Origin: Lewinellaceae bacterium
GTDB taxonomy: Bacteria; Bacteroidota; Bacteroidia; Chitinophagales; Saprospiraceae
Assembly (NCBI GenBank): GCA_020636095.1
Contig: JACJYN010000003.1
Coordinates: forward strand, 744,001-808,000
Reading direction: 5' to 3'
DNA: 64,000 nucleotides
Shown here one piece after another: positions 41,891-51,064 of the stretch; the stretch's first letter is position 1, and each line of letters opens with the position of its first letter. The position numbers and the translations under genes were made by a program. Below the pieces are notes generated by a model. That model made no database searches, was not told the DNA's origin, and saw only the letters and a list, made by a program, of their open reading frames with translations.

Positions 41891-43189
41891 CTATTTTTTG
41901 GCGAGTAAATTACCGGTTTTTTCCCAGATGGTACGGCGCAGGCTCCGGAGCTTTTCCCGGTTGGCGCTCCGCCGGAACCGGAGGTAGCGGAAAACCCGTT
42001 TCTGGTGCTGGAAGAAGGCCCAGGCAAAGAGGCCGGCCGGCAGTAAGGTAAGCAAATAGATCAAAGCAGTCTGCCCGTCGTAGAGCCAGTAGATCAGCCG
42101 GTACTGTAGGAAATAGAAAAGCGGGAAGGTGATCAGCCCCACCAGGATTTTCACGGTGGAATTGTACTCGACGTCGAGTTTCAGGCGCCGGGCCAGCCTC
42201 ACCGGAATAAAGGCCGGCAGGAAATTGTGAGCCAGGCCGTGGAGAAACACAGGGAACAGGATCACCAGCCCCAAAAAGTGCAGCCACAAGGGCCGGGGAG
42301 GGCGGGCCACCGCCGGGTCGTCGGTGCGTTGATCTTTCAGGCTGCTGAAGTAAGCTTCCACCTGCTGCCCCAACTGCTCAAAAGCTTCCGGCGATTGTTC
42401 CTTCCAGGCCCGGGCCTGGCCGATCAGGTACTGAGTGCGGGCAAAGTGAACCGGCTCGGCAACGGGTTTGCTATTGCGTAATAAGATTTCGAGGCGGTTT
42501 ATGAAAAGGTCTTCCGCTTCATCATGAGTATGGATAAGCAGGGTCCGCAGCCGGGCTTCCAGGTCGTCCGTCAATTGCCGGGCAGCCTGGAAAGAGTCCT
42601 TTTGGTAGAGGGCCGCGTAGTCTTTGATCCAGATAGGTTCGCCGGCGTTTACGGTTAGCCGGCTGTGAAAGCAGTTGGATGCCTCATACGTCAGGCCCAC
42701 CGGCATGATGCTCAGGCCGAGCTCAAAGCCATTCAGGTTTTCTGCGCTCAGCGCAATACGGGCGGCGCCCGTCTTCAGCGGCCGCACCCGGCGCCCTTTG
42801 AAACTGGCGCCTTCCGGTGCGATATAGAGGCAGCCGCCCTTGCTCAGGAAAATGCTGGCTTGCCGGAAAGCCTTCTGGTTGTTAAGCGCCCGCCCGTCCA
42901 CATCCTGGGGCCGCTCGACCGGTATACAGAAAAAAGTGCTGAAGAACCAGTTGGCAAATGCGCCGTTGAACAGGCTGGCGTTGGCCAGAAAGTGGACGAT
43001 CATAGGCACCCGTACTGCCGCGTGTAAGGGGTCCAGTAGCGTATTGGGGTGGTTGGATACCAGAATGGTGGGCCGGTCGAACCGGAAGTTCTGCCGGTTG
43101 ATTACTGTCGTCCTCGGGTAATATACCCAAAAGCAGATGCGGGTCACCAGCTTCAGAAAATGATATATCAGGTAAAGTATCGGGTTCAA
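41891..43189 (-). CDS. 1-acyl-glycerol-3-phosphate-type acyltransferase, membrane
   Basis: 432 residues. The acyltransferase domain (about 30-230) has the HX4D motif in PTILVSNHPNTLLDPLHAAV and the GCLYIAPEGASFKGRRV block. The C-terminal third carries about four membrane helices (LWLHFLGLVILFPVFLHGLA, LIYWLYDGQTALIYLLTLLP). The family acylates lysophospholipids or glycerol phosphates. Its place 2 bp after lpxK suggests lipid A, or a lipid made with it, as a possible substrate (inference). Confidence 0.85.
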   Translation of the reverse strand: MNPILYLIYHFLKLVTRICFWVYYPRTTVINRQNFRFDRPTILVSNHPNTLLDPLHAAVRVPMIVHFLANASLFNGAFANWFFSTFFCIPVERPQDVDGRALNNQKAFRQASIFLSKGGCLYIAPEGASFKGRRVRPLKTGAARIALSAENLNGFELGLSIMPVGLTYEASNCFHSRLTVNAGEPIWIKDYAALYQKDSFQAARQLTDDLEARLRTLLIHTHDEAEDLFINRLEILLRNSKPVAEPVHFARTQYLIGQARAWKEQSPEAFEQLGQQVEAYFSSLKDQRTDDPAVARPPRPLWLHFLGLVILFPVFLHGLAHNFLPAFIPVRLARRLKLDVEYNSTVKILVGLITFPLFYFLQYRLIYWLYDGQTALIYLLTLLPAGLFAWAFFQHQKRVFRYLRFRRSANREKLRSLRRTIWEKTGNLLAKK

Positions 43190-43191
43190 GG

Positions 43192-44262
43192 TCAGGCTTT
43201 GAAGTTGAGTAAAAAATCGCGAATGTCCTGGTCAAATTGTGCCCCTTCATCAAAGTGGAACACTACTTCCACCGGTATGGCAAAGACCGGTATCCGGTCT
43301 TCGATCAGGAACTGTCGGTGCAGCTCCAGCCGCATGGCGTCCTTCTCGGTGGTGAGGATGGCCTTCTTTTTGGATTCCAGTTGCTCGAACTTCGCTTTGA
43401 GTTGCCCCACATCGTATTTAGTAAAGTAATGATGGTCTTCGTATTCCAGTATCCGGACGCTATTGGCTTGCTGGTCCAGATAGTCCACCAGGTAATCAGT
43501 ATTGGCGATGGCGCTGATGAGTAGGACATCCATTTCCTCCGGATTCAGCTCCAAGGTATAGCGTGGATTGAAAATATAATAAGGTTTTCCGTAACGGTAA
43601 TAAGAAAAGTAAATCTTTTGATGGGGCAAAGGGTTGATCTCCCGGATCATTTCTTCTTTTTGCTCGGGGCTCAGTTCCATCGGGCATTTGGAAACGACGA
43701 TGATGTCGGCCCGTTGATAGGCGGAGCGCCACTCGCGCAGGCGGCCCGATGGCAACAGGTAGTCTCGGGTGAAAGGCCGGCTGAACTCCGTGAGTAATAT
43801 ATTGAGTCCGGGCCGGACGGACCGGTGCTGAAAAGCATCGTCCAGCAGGATCGCCTGAGTTTCGGGCCGGTCCATCAGAATTTTGGGGATGGCAAAGGTG
43901 CGGCTTTCCGAAACGGCGACCAGTACATCCGGAAATTTTCGCTTAAACTGTAAGGGTTCGTCCCCCACCTGTTCGGCATTCATTCCGGGCCCGGCCGTCA
44001 GGAAGCCTTTGGTCTTGCGCCGATAGCCCCGGCTGAGGGTGGCCACCTCAATGTAGTCTTTTAACAGCCGGATCAGGTATTCGATATGAGGCGTTTTACC
44101 GGCGCCGCCGACCGACAGGTTGCCGACCGATATGACAGGCACGCTAAACTCGACCCCCTTCAGCAACCCGCGGCTGTAAAAGGCATTGCGAAGGCCAACC
44201 CCTATTCCGTAAAGCAGCGAGAAGGGGGCGAGCAATATTTGTACTAAGGTGCGTTGTATCAT
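43192..44262 (-). CDS. lpxK: Tetraacyldisaccharide 4'-kinase (lipid A kinase)
   Basis: 356 residues. Walker A in PVISVGNLSVGGAGKTPHIE, then LSRGYRRKTKGF, GDEPLQFKRKFP, ILLDDAFQHRSVRPGLNILL, DYLLPSGRLRE and a C-terminal TTEKDAMRLEL. It phosphorylates the 4' position of the lipid A disaccharide at the inner membrane. It is first in the operon lpxK-acyltransferase-glycosyltransferase-sigma factor. Confidence 0.95.
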   Translation of the reverse strand: MIQRTLVQILLAPFSLLYGIGVGLRNAFYSRGLLKGVEFSVPVISVGNLSVGGAGKTPHIEYLIRLLKDYIEVATLSRGYRRKTKGFLTAGPGMNAEQVGDEPLQFKRKFPDVLVAVSESRTFAIPKILMDRPETQAILLDDAFQHRSVRPGLNILLTEFSRPFTRDYLLPSGRLREWRSAYQRADIIVVSKCPMELSPEQKEEMIREINPLPHQKIYFSYYRYGKPYYIFNPRYTLELNPEEMDVLLISAIANTDYLVDYLDQQANSVRILEYEDHHYFTKYDVGQLKAKFEQLESKKKAILTTEKDAMRLELHRQFLIEDRIPVFAIPVEVVFHFDEGAQFDQDIRDFLLNFKA

Positions 44263-44267
44263 TTAGA

Positions 44268-44302
44268 TGAAGTCGGAAGCCGGAAATTCGGAAGCCGGAA
44301 TC
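44268..44302. repeat. GGAAGCCGGAA-type purine repeat
   Basis: GTCGGAAGCCGGAAATTCGGAAGCCGGAA: four GGAA words in 30 bp, the same vocabulary as 26920-27000 and the 23610 and 52166 elements. It lies between divergent lpxK and the nucleotidyltransferase gene. Confidence 0.55.
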
Positions 44303-44395
44303 ACTTAGGCCTTTTTGCCGAAAGCCCGCCTTCATAAAAAAGTGACATCTTTTTTTCTTAACTCTGCAAAAGTAATGATTTATACCTTTGCAGGC

Positions 44396-45124
44396 ATGAA
44401 AGCCATGATCTTTGCCGCCGGCCTGGGTACCCGCCTGCGGCCTCTGACGGAAAATAAGCCGAAAGCCCTGGTCGAAGTAGGGGGCAAATCCTTACTGGAA
44501 ATCACCATCCGGCGCCTGAAGTATTTCGGCGTCCGGGAGGTGGTGGTCAATATCCATCACTTCGGAGAGCTGGTCATCGATTTCCTGGAACAGCATTCCT
44601 ACTTCGGCATCCATATTACAATCTCCGACGAGCGCGGCCTGCTGCTGGATACCGGCGGGGGGCTGCAAAAAGCCGCCCCCCACTTTCAGGATGCCCCCTT
44701 TTTGGTGCACAACGTAGATATCCTTTCCGATATCGGCCTGCGGGGCCTCTACCAGGCTCATCTCGCCTCCGGCGCCCTGGCTACCCTGGCGGTACGGGAC
44801 AGGCAGAGCTCCCGCCACCTGCTCTTCGACGATGCCGGCCGGCTGGCCGGCTGGCGCCACAACCGAACCGGGGAGGAGCGCATTAGCCGCCGGGCCGAAT
44901 ACTACCATCCGTTGGCCTTTAGCGGTATCTATGTCCTTAGCCCCCGTATTTTTGAATTTATGCCTCCCGGGCCGGTGTTTTCCATCATCGACGTATTCCT
45001 GGAAGCCGCCAAAAGAGCATCCTTAATGGCCTATCGTCACGACGATTCTCTCTGGCTGGACGTGGGCAAGATCGCCGCTCTGGAAGAAGCAGCGGCCCTC
45101 ATCAAAGACATTCCCCTGGCATGA
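44396..45124 (+). CDS. Sugar nucleotidyltransferase (MurU/ManC-like)
   Basis: 242 residues from ATG 44396. Nucleotide-binding signature MIFAAGLGTRLRPLTENKPK, KALVEVGGKSLLE, a metal-binding HNVDILSDI and LWLDVGKIAALEEA. It matches NDP-sugar pyrophosphorylases of the MurU/mannose-1-phosphate guanylyltransferase group, about 230-250 residues. MurU makes UDP-MurNAc in peptidoglycan recycling; mannose or another sugar is equally possible. In Bacteroidota MurU is often with AmgK kinase, which is not seen here. Its stop overlaps the next start (ATGA). Confidence 0.85.
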   Translation: MKAMIFAAGLGTRLRPLTENKPKALVEVGGKSLLEITIRRLKYFGVREVVVNIHHFGELVIDFLEQHSYFGIHITISDERGLLLDTGGGLQKAAPHFQDAPFLVHNVDILSDIGLRGLYQAHLASGALATLAVRDRQSSRHLLFDDAGRLAGWRHNRTGEERISRRAEYYHPLAFSGIYVLSPRIFEFMPPGPVFSIIDVFLEAAKRASLMAYRHDDSLWLDVGKIAALEEAAALIKDIPLA

Positions 45125-45831
45125 AGCATCACCTCCCCGTCGGGACCTTTATCAACATGGCGGCCGTGTGTGCCGGCAGCCTCATCGGCCTGTGGCTGCA
45201 GCAGCTCTTTCCCGCCAATGTGCAGGCCATCATCTTCCAGGCCATCGGACTGGGCACTTTAGTCATCGGCATTCAGATGGCGCTCAAAGTACCGGATGGC
45301 TACCTGCTTATCTTCATCTTCAGCCTCATCCTGGGCGGCGTTATCGGGGAACTCATCCATTTGGACGGCCTGCTCAACGGGTTCGGGAACTGGATCAAAC
45401 AGGCCTTCCAGGTGGAGGACAGCCGTTTTACCGAAGGCCTGGTCACTGCTTTCCTGTTGTTCTGTATCGGCTCTATGGCCATTGTCGGAGCCATCGAGGA
45501 AGGGCTGCAGGGCAAGCGGGAACTACTGCTCATCAAATCCACACTCGATGGCATCACTTCTGTTGCCTTTGCCGCCACCTATGGCATCGGCGTTTTGTTT
45601 TCCATCATCCCCATGCTGATCCTGCAGGGAGGAACGACGGTGCTGGCCCGGCAGTTGCACCGCTTTTTTACCCCCATCATCATCGCTCAGCTCAGCGCGG
45701 TGGGCGGTGTGCTGATCATCGCTATCGGCATCCGCCTTCTGGGACTGGGCACGGTCAATATTGAGAACCTGCTGCCAGCGCTGGCGGTGGTGCTGGCGTT
45801 GACCTGGGGGATGGAGCGTTGGCGGAAATAG
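45121..45831 (+). CDS. DUF554 family membrane protein
   Basis: 236 residues, about seven membrane helices. PVGTFINMAAVCAGSLIGLW, FCIGSMAIVGAIEEGLQGKR and ILQGGTTVLARQL are the family hallmarks (YqgA/YdfK type). Transport is supposed for the family but not established. ATGA overlap with the nucleotidyltransferase suggests translational coupling and a shared context. Confidence 0.85.
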   Translation: MKHHLPVGTFINMAAVCAGSLIGLWLQQLFPANVQAIIFQAIGLGTLVIGIQMALKVPDGYLLIFIFSLILGGVIGELIHLDGLLNGFGNWIKQAFQVEDSRFTEGLVTAFLLFCIGSMAIVGAIEEGLQGKRELLLIKSTLDGITSVAFAATYGIGVLFSIIPMLILQGGTTVLARQLHRFFTPIIIAQLSAVGGVLIIAIGIRLLGLGTVNIENLLPALAVVLALTWGMERWRK

Positions 45832-45842
45832 GGGGAGCGCCC

Positions 45843-47114
45843 TCACCTCTGCAGCACTGCATTCCCCACCGCACACTCCAGACATCGCTTCTTATCACAG
45901 TACTCATTCTTCAGCTGGAGCAATGCCTGCGTCTGAAAAGCCGATTCGGCGGTTGCGCCAAGGGCTTTCCATCGGCGGATGACGGCGTTGGCCTCCGGGT
46001 GGGTGGCCTCCAGCAGTTCCAGCGCCCGCTCCTGATACTTTTCCTCCCCTTTGCGCTGGCCGTAGAGGAACAGGAAGGGGGCGATGGTGTTGATGAAAAT
46101 GAGGTGGATGGCCTGCCGCCCCAGGGCCTTCCGCTTTTTGTCCGAAGCCTTGTCGAAAGTATAGTGTGTCCACCAGTAGTTGGAGAGTTTAACTTCGAAG
46201 ATATGCTCGACCTCCGCCATACTTAGGGCAGCCATCACCTTGCTGAAGAGGCTATCGGTTTGAAAGAGCAGGGTGCAGAGCTGAGCGATGCGCAAGGTGG
46301 GAAAGTTGGCGGGCCGCAGGCGCAGGAATTTCCAGCTCTGCGGCGGCAGGGGCTGAAGTTTGTACTTGCGGCGCAGGAACTGGTATTCCTTTTGCAACTG
46401 CTGCGGGTATTCCTCTTCGAAAGGCCCGGTGAGCAGGCCCGACTGGCCGAAAAGGAGCGCTTCCATCTGGAACAGGCTATGCCGGTGTTTCTTTAGCAGC
46501 AGCAACGGGCAGCGTTCGGCCAGCATCATGAACGGCTCGGCATTGACCTTGGCGCCGAAGCTGCGCGCCAGGAACTGGTAGAAGGTCTCTTCCCACCCTT
46601 CTTTGTTCTGTTCCAGTTGTTGAGCGATGGCGAGGGCTTTTTCCTCCAGGCGTTCGGCGGCCAGGCGTTCCAGCCAGAGGTTACGCGTCAGCTCGCTGAC
46701 CGAGGGGAACTGCCGTTCGCAGGCGATCCAGTCCTCGTTGTTCAGGAGCCGAAGGTATTGAGACGCCAGCTTCGGCGGCAGGCGCTTTTTCATTTCCAGG
46801 CAGGGGATGCGCTCACCGCGGGGGTGGTGGATAGGCGTGTCTTCCTCCAGGACCACATGCAGGATCACATTGTCGTAGGCGCGGTCTTCCTGGTGGCCGT
46901 GCTGGAGCCAGTCGGAAGCTTTGAGATGCATCTCCACGTTGCCTGCCCAGAGGGTATCGCCAATGCGGATGCGGGCGTTGAGGAAGTCAGGGCCGGCGTG
47001 GGTGTTGTGCGTTCCGGTGTGGAGAATTTCGATGGGATCGCCGGTGGTGGTTTGCAGGCTGGCGAGGTTAAAGCGTTGCAGGCGCCAGGCGTAGTGTAAT
47101 AAGTCTTCTTTCAT
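45843..47114 (-). CDS. DUF2851 family protein
   Basis: 423 residues, no signal or membrane segment. HAGPDFLNARIRIGDTLWAG, NVEMHLKASDWLQHGH and YDNVILHVVLEED define the family, restricted almost wholly to Bacteroidota. Four cysteines lie at the C-terminus, three of them within CDKKRCLEC. The GPDFLNARI and EMHLKASDW segments look like a PD-(D/E)XK-type nuclease core (inference). Function is unknown. Confidence 0.85.
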   Translation of the reverse strand: MKEDLLHYAWRLQRFNLASLQTTTGDPIEILHTGTHNTHAGPDFLNARIRIGDTLWAGNVEMHLKASDWLQHGHQEDRAYDNVILHVVLEEDTPIHHPRGERIPCLEMKKRLPPKLASQYLRLLNNEDWIACERQFPSVSELTRNLWLERLAAERLEEKALAIAQQLEQNKEGWEETFYQFLARSFGAKVNAEPFMMLAERCPLLLLKKHRHSLFQMEALLFGQSGLLTGPFEEEYPQQLQKEYQFLRRKYKLQPLPPQSWKFLRLRPANFPTLRIAQLCTLLFQTDSLFSKVMAALSMAEVEHIFEVKLSNYWWTHYTFDKASDKKRKALGRQAIHLIFINTIAPFLFLYGQRKGEEKYQERALELLEATHPEANAVIRRWKALGATAESAFQTQALLQLKNEYCDKKRCLECAVGNAVLQR

Positions 47115-47234
47115 GTCGCGCTGTTTCAGGTTGTGAAAAAGATTACAGCGTCGGTTTACTCTTAGCGCGGGATAAATGCAAAGTGCAACAAATAGAGTGG
47201 AAGTGCAAGTTTTTGTTTCGGTAAATTGTCTTTT

Positions 47235-47735
47235 TCAGATGTTAACCCGTTCATATACCTCGAAAGTATAGTGCAAGGCATTCTTCTCATCCGGCTCGTG
47301 GGGTTCGCTGGAAACCAGGCGCCATGCCTTTTCGGGCAGTTCGGGAAAGAATACTTCACCGTTTTCCACCTCTACCTCCACCCGGGTGAGGTACACCCGG
47401 TCCCAGAGGGGCATACTTTGCCGGTAGATTTCTCCGCCGCCGATGATAAAGGCTTCGGCTTCCCCGTTGTCAAAGGCGATAGACAGGGCCTCTTCGATGG
47501 ACGGCGCGACCAGGCAGTTGGAGGCTACAAAAAAAGGATTTCGGGTAATGACGATGTTGATCCGTTTGGGCAGGGGCCGGCCGATGGATTCGAAGCTCTT
47601 ACGGCCCATGATGATATGATGGTTGAGGGTACGGCGCTTGAAGTACTTCAGGTCGGCGGGCAAATACCAGGGAATCTCATTGTCTTTACCGATCACGTTA
47701 TTCCGGCCTACCGCCACAATTGCAGAAACGATCAT
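47235..47735 (-). CDS. folA: Dihydrofolate reductase
   Basis: 166 residues from ATG 47735. IVSAIVAVGRNNVIGKDNEI, PWYLPADLKYFKRRTL, HHIIMGRKSFESIGRPLPKR and EAFIIGGGEIYRQSMPLWDR are all classical. It reduces dihydrofolate to tetrahydrofolate with NADPH. It lies 23 bp after mrdA, so the shape operon ends with a folate gene. Confidence 0.95.
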   Translation of the reverse strand: MIVSAIVAVGRNNVIGKDNEIPWYLPADLKYFKRRTLNHHIIMGRKSFESIGRPLPKRINIVITRNPFFVASNCLVAPSIEEALSIAFDNGEAEAFIIGGGEIYRQSMPLWDRVYLTRVEVEVENGEVFFPELPEKAWRLVSSEPHEPDEKNALHYTFEVYERVNI

Positions 47736-47758
47736 AGGGTCTCTTTTTTTATACAGCT

Positions 47759-49624
47759 CTACGGGGTAGCATCCATCAGGTTGGCGTCTTTGATGCGTTG
47801 CTCGAGCCACAGACGGCTGTCGTCGATCTTCCTGTTGATCAGTTTTTCGATCATGAGGCTGGCGATCGGTGCGGCAAAAGTGCCGCCGAAGCCGGCATTT
47901 TCCACGTAAACGGCGATGGCTATTTTGGGATTGTCCTTAGGCGCGAAAGCAAAGAAGATGGAGTGATCTTTACCGTGGGGGTTCTCCGCCGTTCCGGTCT
48001 TTCCACACACAGAGATGCCCGGGACGGCGGCTGATCGGGCGGTGCCGGCGAGAACGACTTTTTCCATACCGTTGGCCACCAGGTCGAAGTATTCCTTTTT
48101 TATTTCTACCTGATGCTTTTCAGTAAACTCAGCCGGGATGGCCATTTCATTGCCCATCAGGCCTTTGACCAGGTGGGGCGTGTAATAGAATCCCCGGTTG
48201 GCGAGTATGGCCGCGGCGTTGGCCATCTGCAGGTTGGTCAGCAACAATTCACCCTGGCCGATACCCAGGGAGCGAATCCAGAGGGAGTTCCATTTTTGGC
48301 CTTCCTGCTGGCGGTTGAAATAGTCGTTGTAGAACTTAGAGGTTGGGTAGAAACCCTTTTTCTCGCGCGGCAGGTCGATGCCCAGTTGCTGGTAAAGGCC
48401 AAACTGATGCAGGTAGTGGTTGAAGGTGTCCAATCCTTTTTGAGGGTTATAGAAATTGCTTTCCCCATCGATGATCTCCCGGAAGATGGTTACAAAGTAG
48501 GCGTTGCAGGAGTATTGGATGCCGGTTTCAACATTATTGCAGTAGGGATGGTTATGGCATCCGGTAAGCCGCATGCCATTGTAGTAGTAGGCGCCGGAGC
48601 AGGATACGGCCCGGTCGGGAGTGATGGCGCCCGTTTGCAGGCCAATGAGGGCGATGAGGGGCTTAAAGAGCGAGCCAGGAGGGTACTGGGCCATGATAGA
48701 ACGGTCGAACAAGGGGTTGTTCGGGTTTTGCAGCAATTCGTTGTAGGCCTTGCCCCGGTCGCGGTCGATGGCCAGAACATTGGGGTCGTAGGTGGGCGTA
48801 CTCACCATGGCCAGCACCTCGCCGGTGGCGGGGTCAATGGCGACGATGCTTCCGATCTTATGCTGCATGAGCTCCTCACCGTAAGTCTGAAGTTCCAGAT
48901 CGATCGTAGTGATAAGATCCTTTCCGGATTCGGGCTGTATATCCAGTTTGCCTCCATTATAGGCTTCAATCTCCCGGCCCAGGTTGTCTTTAAGCACAAA
49001 GCTGGTACCCTTTTTACCGCGAAGTTTCTCCTCGTAGGAAAGTTCGAGCCCGCCGGTGCCGATATAGTCTCCCGGTTTATATTCTCCCTCAGAATTGTCG
49101 ACTTCTTCGCGGTTGACCTCCCGGATGTAGCCCAACAGGTGGGCGGCATTTTTATGAGGATAGCCGCGGGCATGGCGCAGCACCGGCCGAAAGCCGGGAA
49201 ATTGGTAAAGCCGTTCCTGAAAGCGGGCAAAGTCTTTGGCCGAAATCTTGGTCAGGAAAGGAAAGGGCACGGATTTGGAAAAGCGAGGGTCGCGCCAGTT
49301 CTTGTTCAGGGTTTCCTCAAAATACTCGGAAGTGATGCCCAGCAGGTCACAAAAAGCCTTTTTATCCATATCCGGGTCGACCTGATTGTAGGTCACCATG
49401 AGGTCATAGGTCGGGTTGTTATAAACCAGGATTTTGCCATGCCGGTCATAGACGGTGCCCCGGGCCGGATAGACGACCTGTTCATCGATGGCCGTTGCAT
49501 CGGCTTTGGAACGATAGGATGAGTCCAGTACCTGTAAGTGCAATGCCTTGGCGATAAGTACCCCTGCCGATATAGCAAAGAACAATCGTATGATGTATTG
49601 CCGTTGATGGTTCTGGTCTGACAC
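47759..49624 (-). CDS. mrdA: Penicillin-binding protein 2
   Basis: 621 residues. One N-terminal membrane helix (LFFAISAGVLIAKALHLQV), a dimerisation domain (about 40-210) and a transpeptidase domain (about 230-600) with SxxK in PPGSLFKPL, SxN in YSCNAYF and KTG in VCGKTGTAENPHG. It is the elongation-specific transpeptidase that works with MreB/C/D and RodA in side-wall synthesis. RodA, usually next in Bacteroidota, is not encoded in the window: folA follows instead. Confidence 0.95.
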   Translation of the reverse strand: MSDQNHQRQYIIRLFFAISAGVLIAKALHLQVLDSSYRSKADATAIDEQVVYPARGTVYDRHGKILVYNNPTYDLMVTYNQVDPDMDKKAFCDLLGITSEYFEETLNKNWRDPRFSKSVPFPFLTKISAKDFARFQERLYQFPGFRPVLRHARGYPHKNAAHLLGYIREVNREEVDNSEGEYKPGDYIGTGGLELSYEEKLRGKKGTSFVLKDNLGREIEAYNGGKLDIQPESGKDLITTIDLELQTYGEELMQHKIGSIVAIDPATGEVLAMVSTPTYDPNVLAIDRDRGKAYNELLQNPNNPLFDRSIMAQYPPGSLFKPLIALIGLQTGAITPDRAVSCSGAYYYNGMRLTGCHNHPYCNNVETGIQYSCNAYFVTIFREIIDGESNFYNPQKGLDTFNHYLHQFGLYQQLGIDLPREKKGFYPTSKFYNDYFNRQQEGQKWNSLWIRSLGIGQGELLLTNLQMANAAAILANRGFYYTPHLVKGLMGNEMAIPAEFTEKHQVEIKKEYFDLVANGMEKVVLAGTARSAAVPGISVCGKTGTAENPHGKDHSIFFAFAPKDNPKIAIAVYVENAGFGGTFAAPIASLMIEKLINRKIDDSRLWLEQRIKDANLMDATP

Positions 49625-49690
49625 TATTGCGCTATTTTTAGTTCTCTGACTGATTTCCGAGCCATGAAACCAGTTAAAGAAGGTTCATTT

Positions 49691-50212
49691 TTAATCCTCA
49701 GGGTTAAAGATATACATTATGATCAAAACAAAAATCATGGATAAAGGAAAGCTGAAAGCGGTTTTCAATAAAATACTTTTAATAAAATAGGGGGAAAAAG
49801 CATCCAGGCTGAAGTAGGCAAATAAATGAAAACTCATCATGATGCTGGCGTAGCCCAAAAACCATTGCATCCCCATTCTTTTTCGCGTAGGGCTGTGATT
49901 GACGTTGTAGCCTTCCCGGGGCTGAAGCCATTTGAGTGGCCAGGGCCGCAAATAGGCGGTAAGGACACTGGCGGCGGCATGGACGCCCCACGAGTCATAA
50001 GCCAGGTCGACCAGTATGCCCATGGCAAAGGCCGAAAGCAGGGCTGCCGGCATCGGCGTCCGCAAGGGTAGCAGAATGATAAAAAGCGGATAGACAATGA
50101 AGTTGATGAAAAACGGCCCATCCCAACCGTAAGAAATGGGCTTTAGCACCAAAACCTGTAAGGTCAACAGGCCGAGGAAACGGATGATATTGATGGGTAT
50201 TGCATTATTCAT
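49691..50212 (-). CDS. mreD: Rod-shape-determining protein MreD
   Basis: 173 residues, about five membrane helices, starting IPINIIRFLGLLTLQVLVLK and containing FALRTPMP-like PLFIILLPLRTPMPAALLSA and MGILVDLAYDSWGVHAAASV. It overlaps mreC by 8 bp. It is an inner-membrane part of the elongasome. Confidence 0.9.
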   Translation of the reverse strand: MNNAIPINIIRFLGLLTLQVLVLKPISYGWDGPFFINFIVYPLFIILLPLRTPMPAALLSAFAMGILVDLAYDSWGVHAAASVLTAYLRPWPLKWLQPREGYNVNHSPTRKRMGMQWFLGYASIMMSFHLFAYFSLDAFSPYFIKSILLKTAFSFPLSMIFVLIIMYIFNPED

Positions 50213-51032
50213 CGGTTGCCTTGTCTAATTCATCGTGTTCGTACCGCATCAGGTTGTTAACCACGTAAACGTACCTCACCTTCGCCATGTCATTGGCCAA
50301 TTCTACCTGAATTTTCAAAAAATTATTACCAGGTACTTCTTCAATATGGCTGATAACGCCGAGGACAATACCGGAGGGGAAAATCTGGCTGAAACCGTTG
50401 CTCTCGATGATGTCTCCCACTTTAAATTCAGCATACCTTGGAATGGCATTCAGTTGCATATAACGGGGGTCTTTGCCATCCCAGGTGAGCGTTCCGAAAT
50501 AGCTGGAATTGCGGATGCTGGCGTTGATCCGGGCCTGGCTGTGCAGGACAGACATCACCTGGCTGAAATGTTCTGTGGTATTGCGGACGATGCCGACAAT
50601 ACCGCCATCACTGATGACGCCCATATTGGGGCGCACGCCCTGGCGGCTTCCCCGGTCCAGGCGCAGCGAGTTGTTGCTGCTGAGTATGGAATTGCTGATG
50701 ACGTTGGCGCCGATGAAAGTGTACATCTGTTTCAGAGAGTCCTCTTTGATGGAATCCCGAAAAACGGCGTTGGAATAGCGGGCGTTGTCCAGTTGCTCCA
50801 GGAGCTTAATATTTTTGGACTGAAGCTTGATGACCTCATTTTTGAGCCCCAGATAATCGGTGAGCCAGTCGGAAGTATTGTCAATGTAAGCAGTGAAAAG
50901 CCCCATAGAGTTGGAGGCAATCTCTCCCTGCCGCTGGTTGTACTGTACGATCAGCGTGATGGAAATGGCTTCCAGCAGTACGAAGAGCAAGCCTCCGCCG
51001 TAGGCCGCAAACAATTGTAAAAGGCCTCGCAT
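50205..51032 (-). CDS. mreC: Rod-shape-determining protein MreC
   Basis: 275 residues. One N-terminal helix, a coiled coil (about 60-95: LGLKNEVIKLQSKNIKLLEQ), and the periplasmic beta domain (LDRGSRQGVRPNMGVISDGG, IVGIVRNT, VGDIIESNGFSQIFPSGIVL). It links cytoplasmic MreB to periplasmic PBP2. It lies between mreB and mreD. Confidence 0.93.
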   Translation of the reverse strand: MRGLLQLFAAYGGGLLFVLLEAISITLIVQYNQRQGEIASNSMGLFTAYIDNTSDWLTDYLGLKNEVIKLQSKNIKLLEQLDNARYSNAVFRDSIKEDSLKQMYTFIGANVISNSILSSNNSLRLDRGSRQGVRPNMGVISDGGIVGIVRNTTEHFSQVMSVLHSQARINASIRNSSYFGTLTWDGKDPRYMQLNAIPRYAEFKVGDIIESNGFSQIFPSGIVLGVISHIEEVPGNNFLKIQVELANDMAKVRYVYVVNNLMRYEHDELDKATDE

Positions 51033-51064
51033 GGCAGAAAGGATTTAATATTGAAAAACGAAAC

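Noticed and set aside
48113..49522. 469-codon open frame antisense to mrdA
   Set aside because: A shadow of a well-supported PBP2 gene; the length is explained by codon composition.
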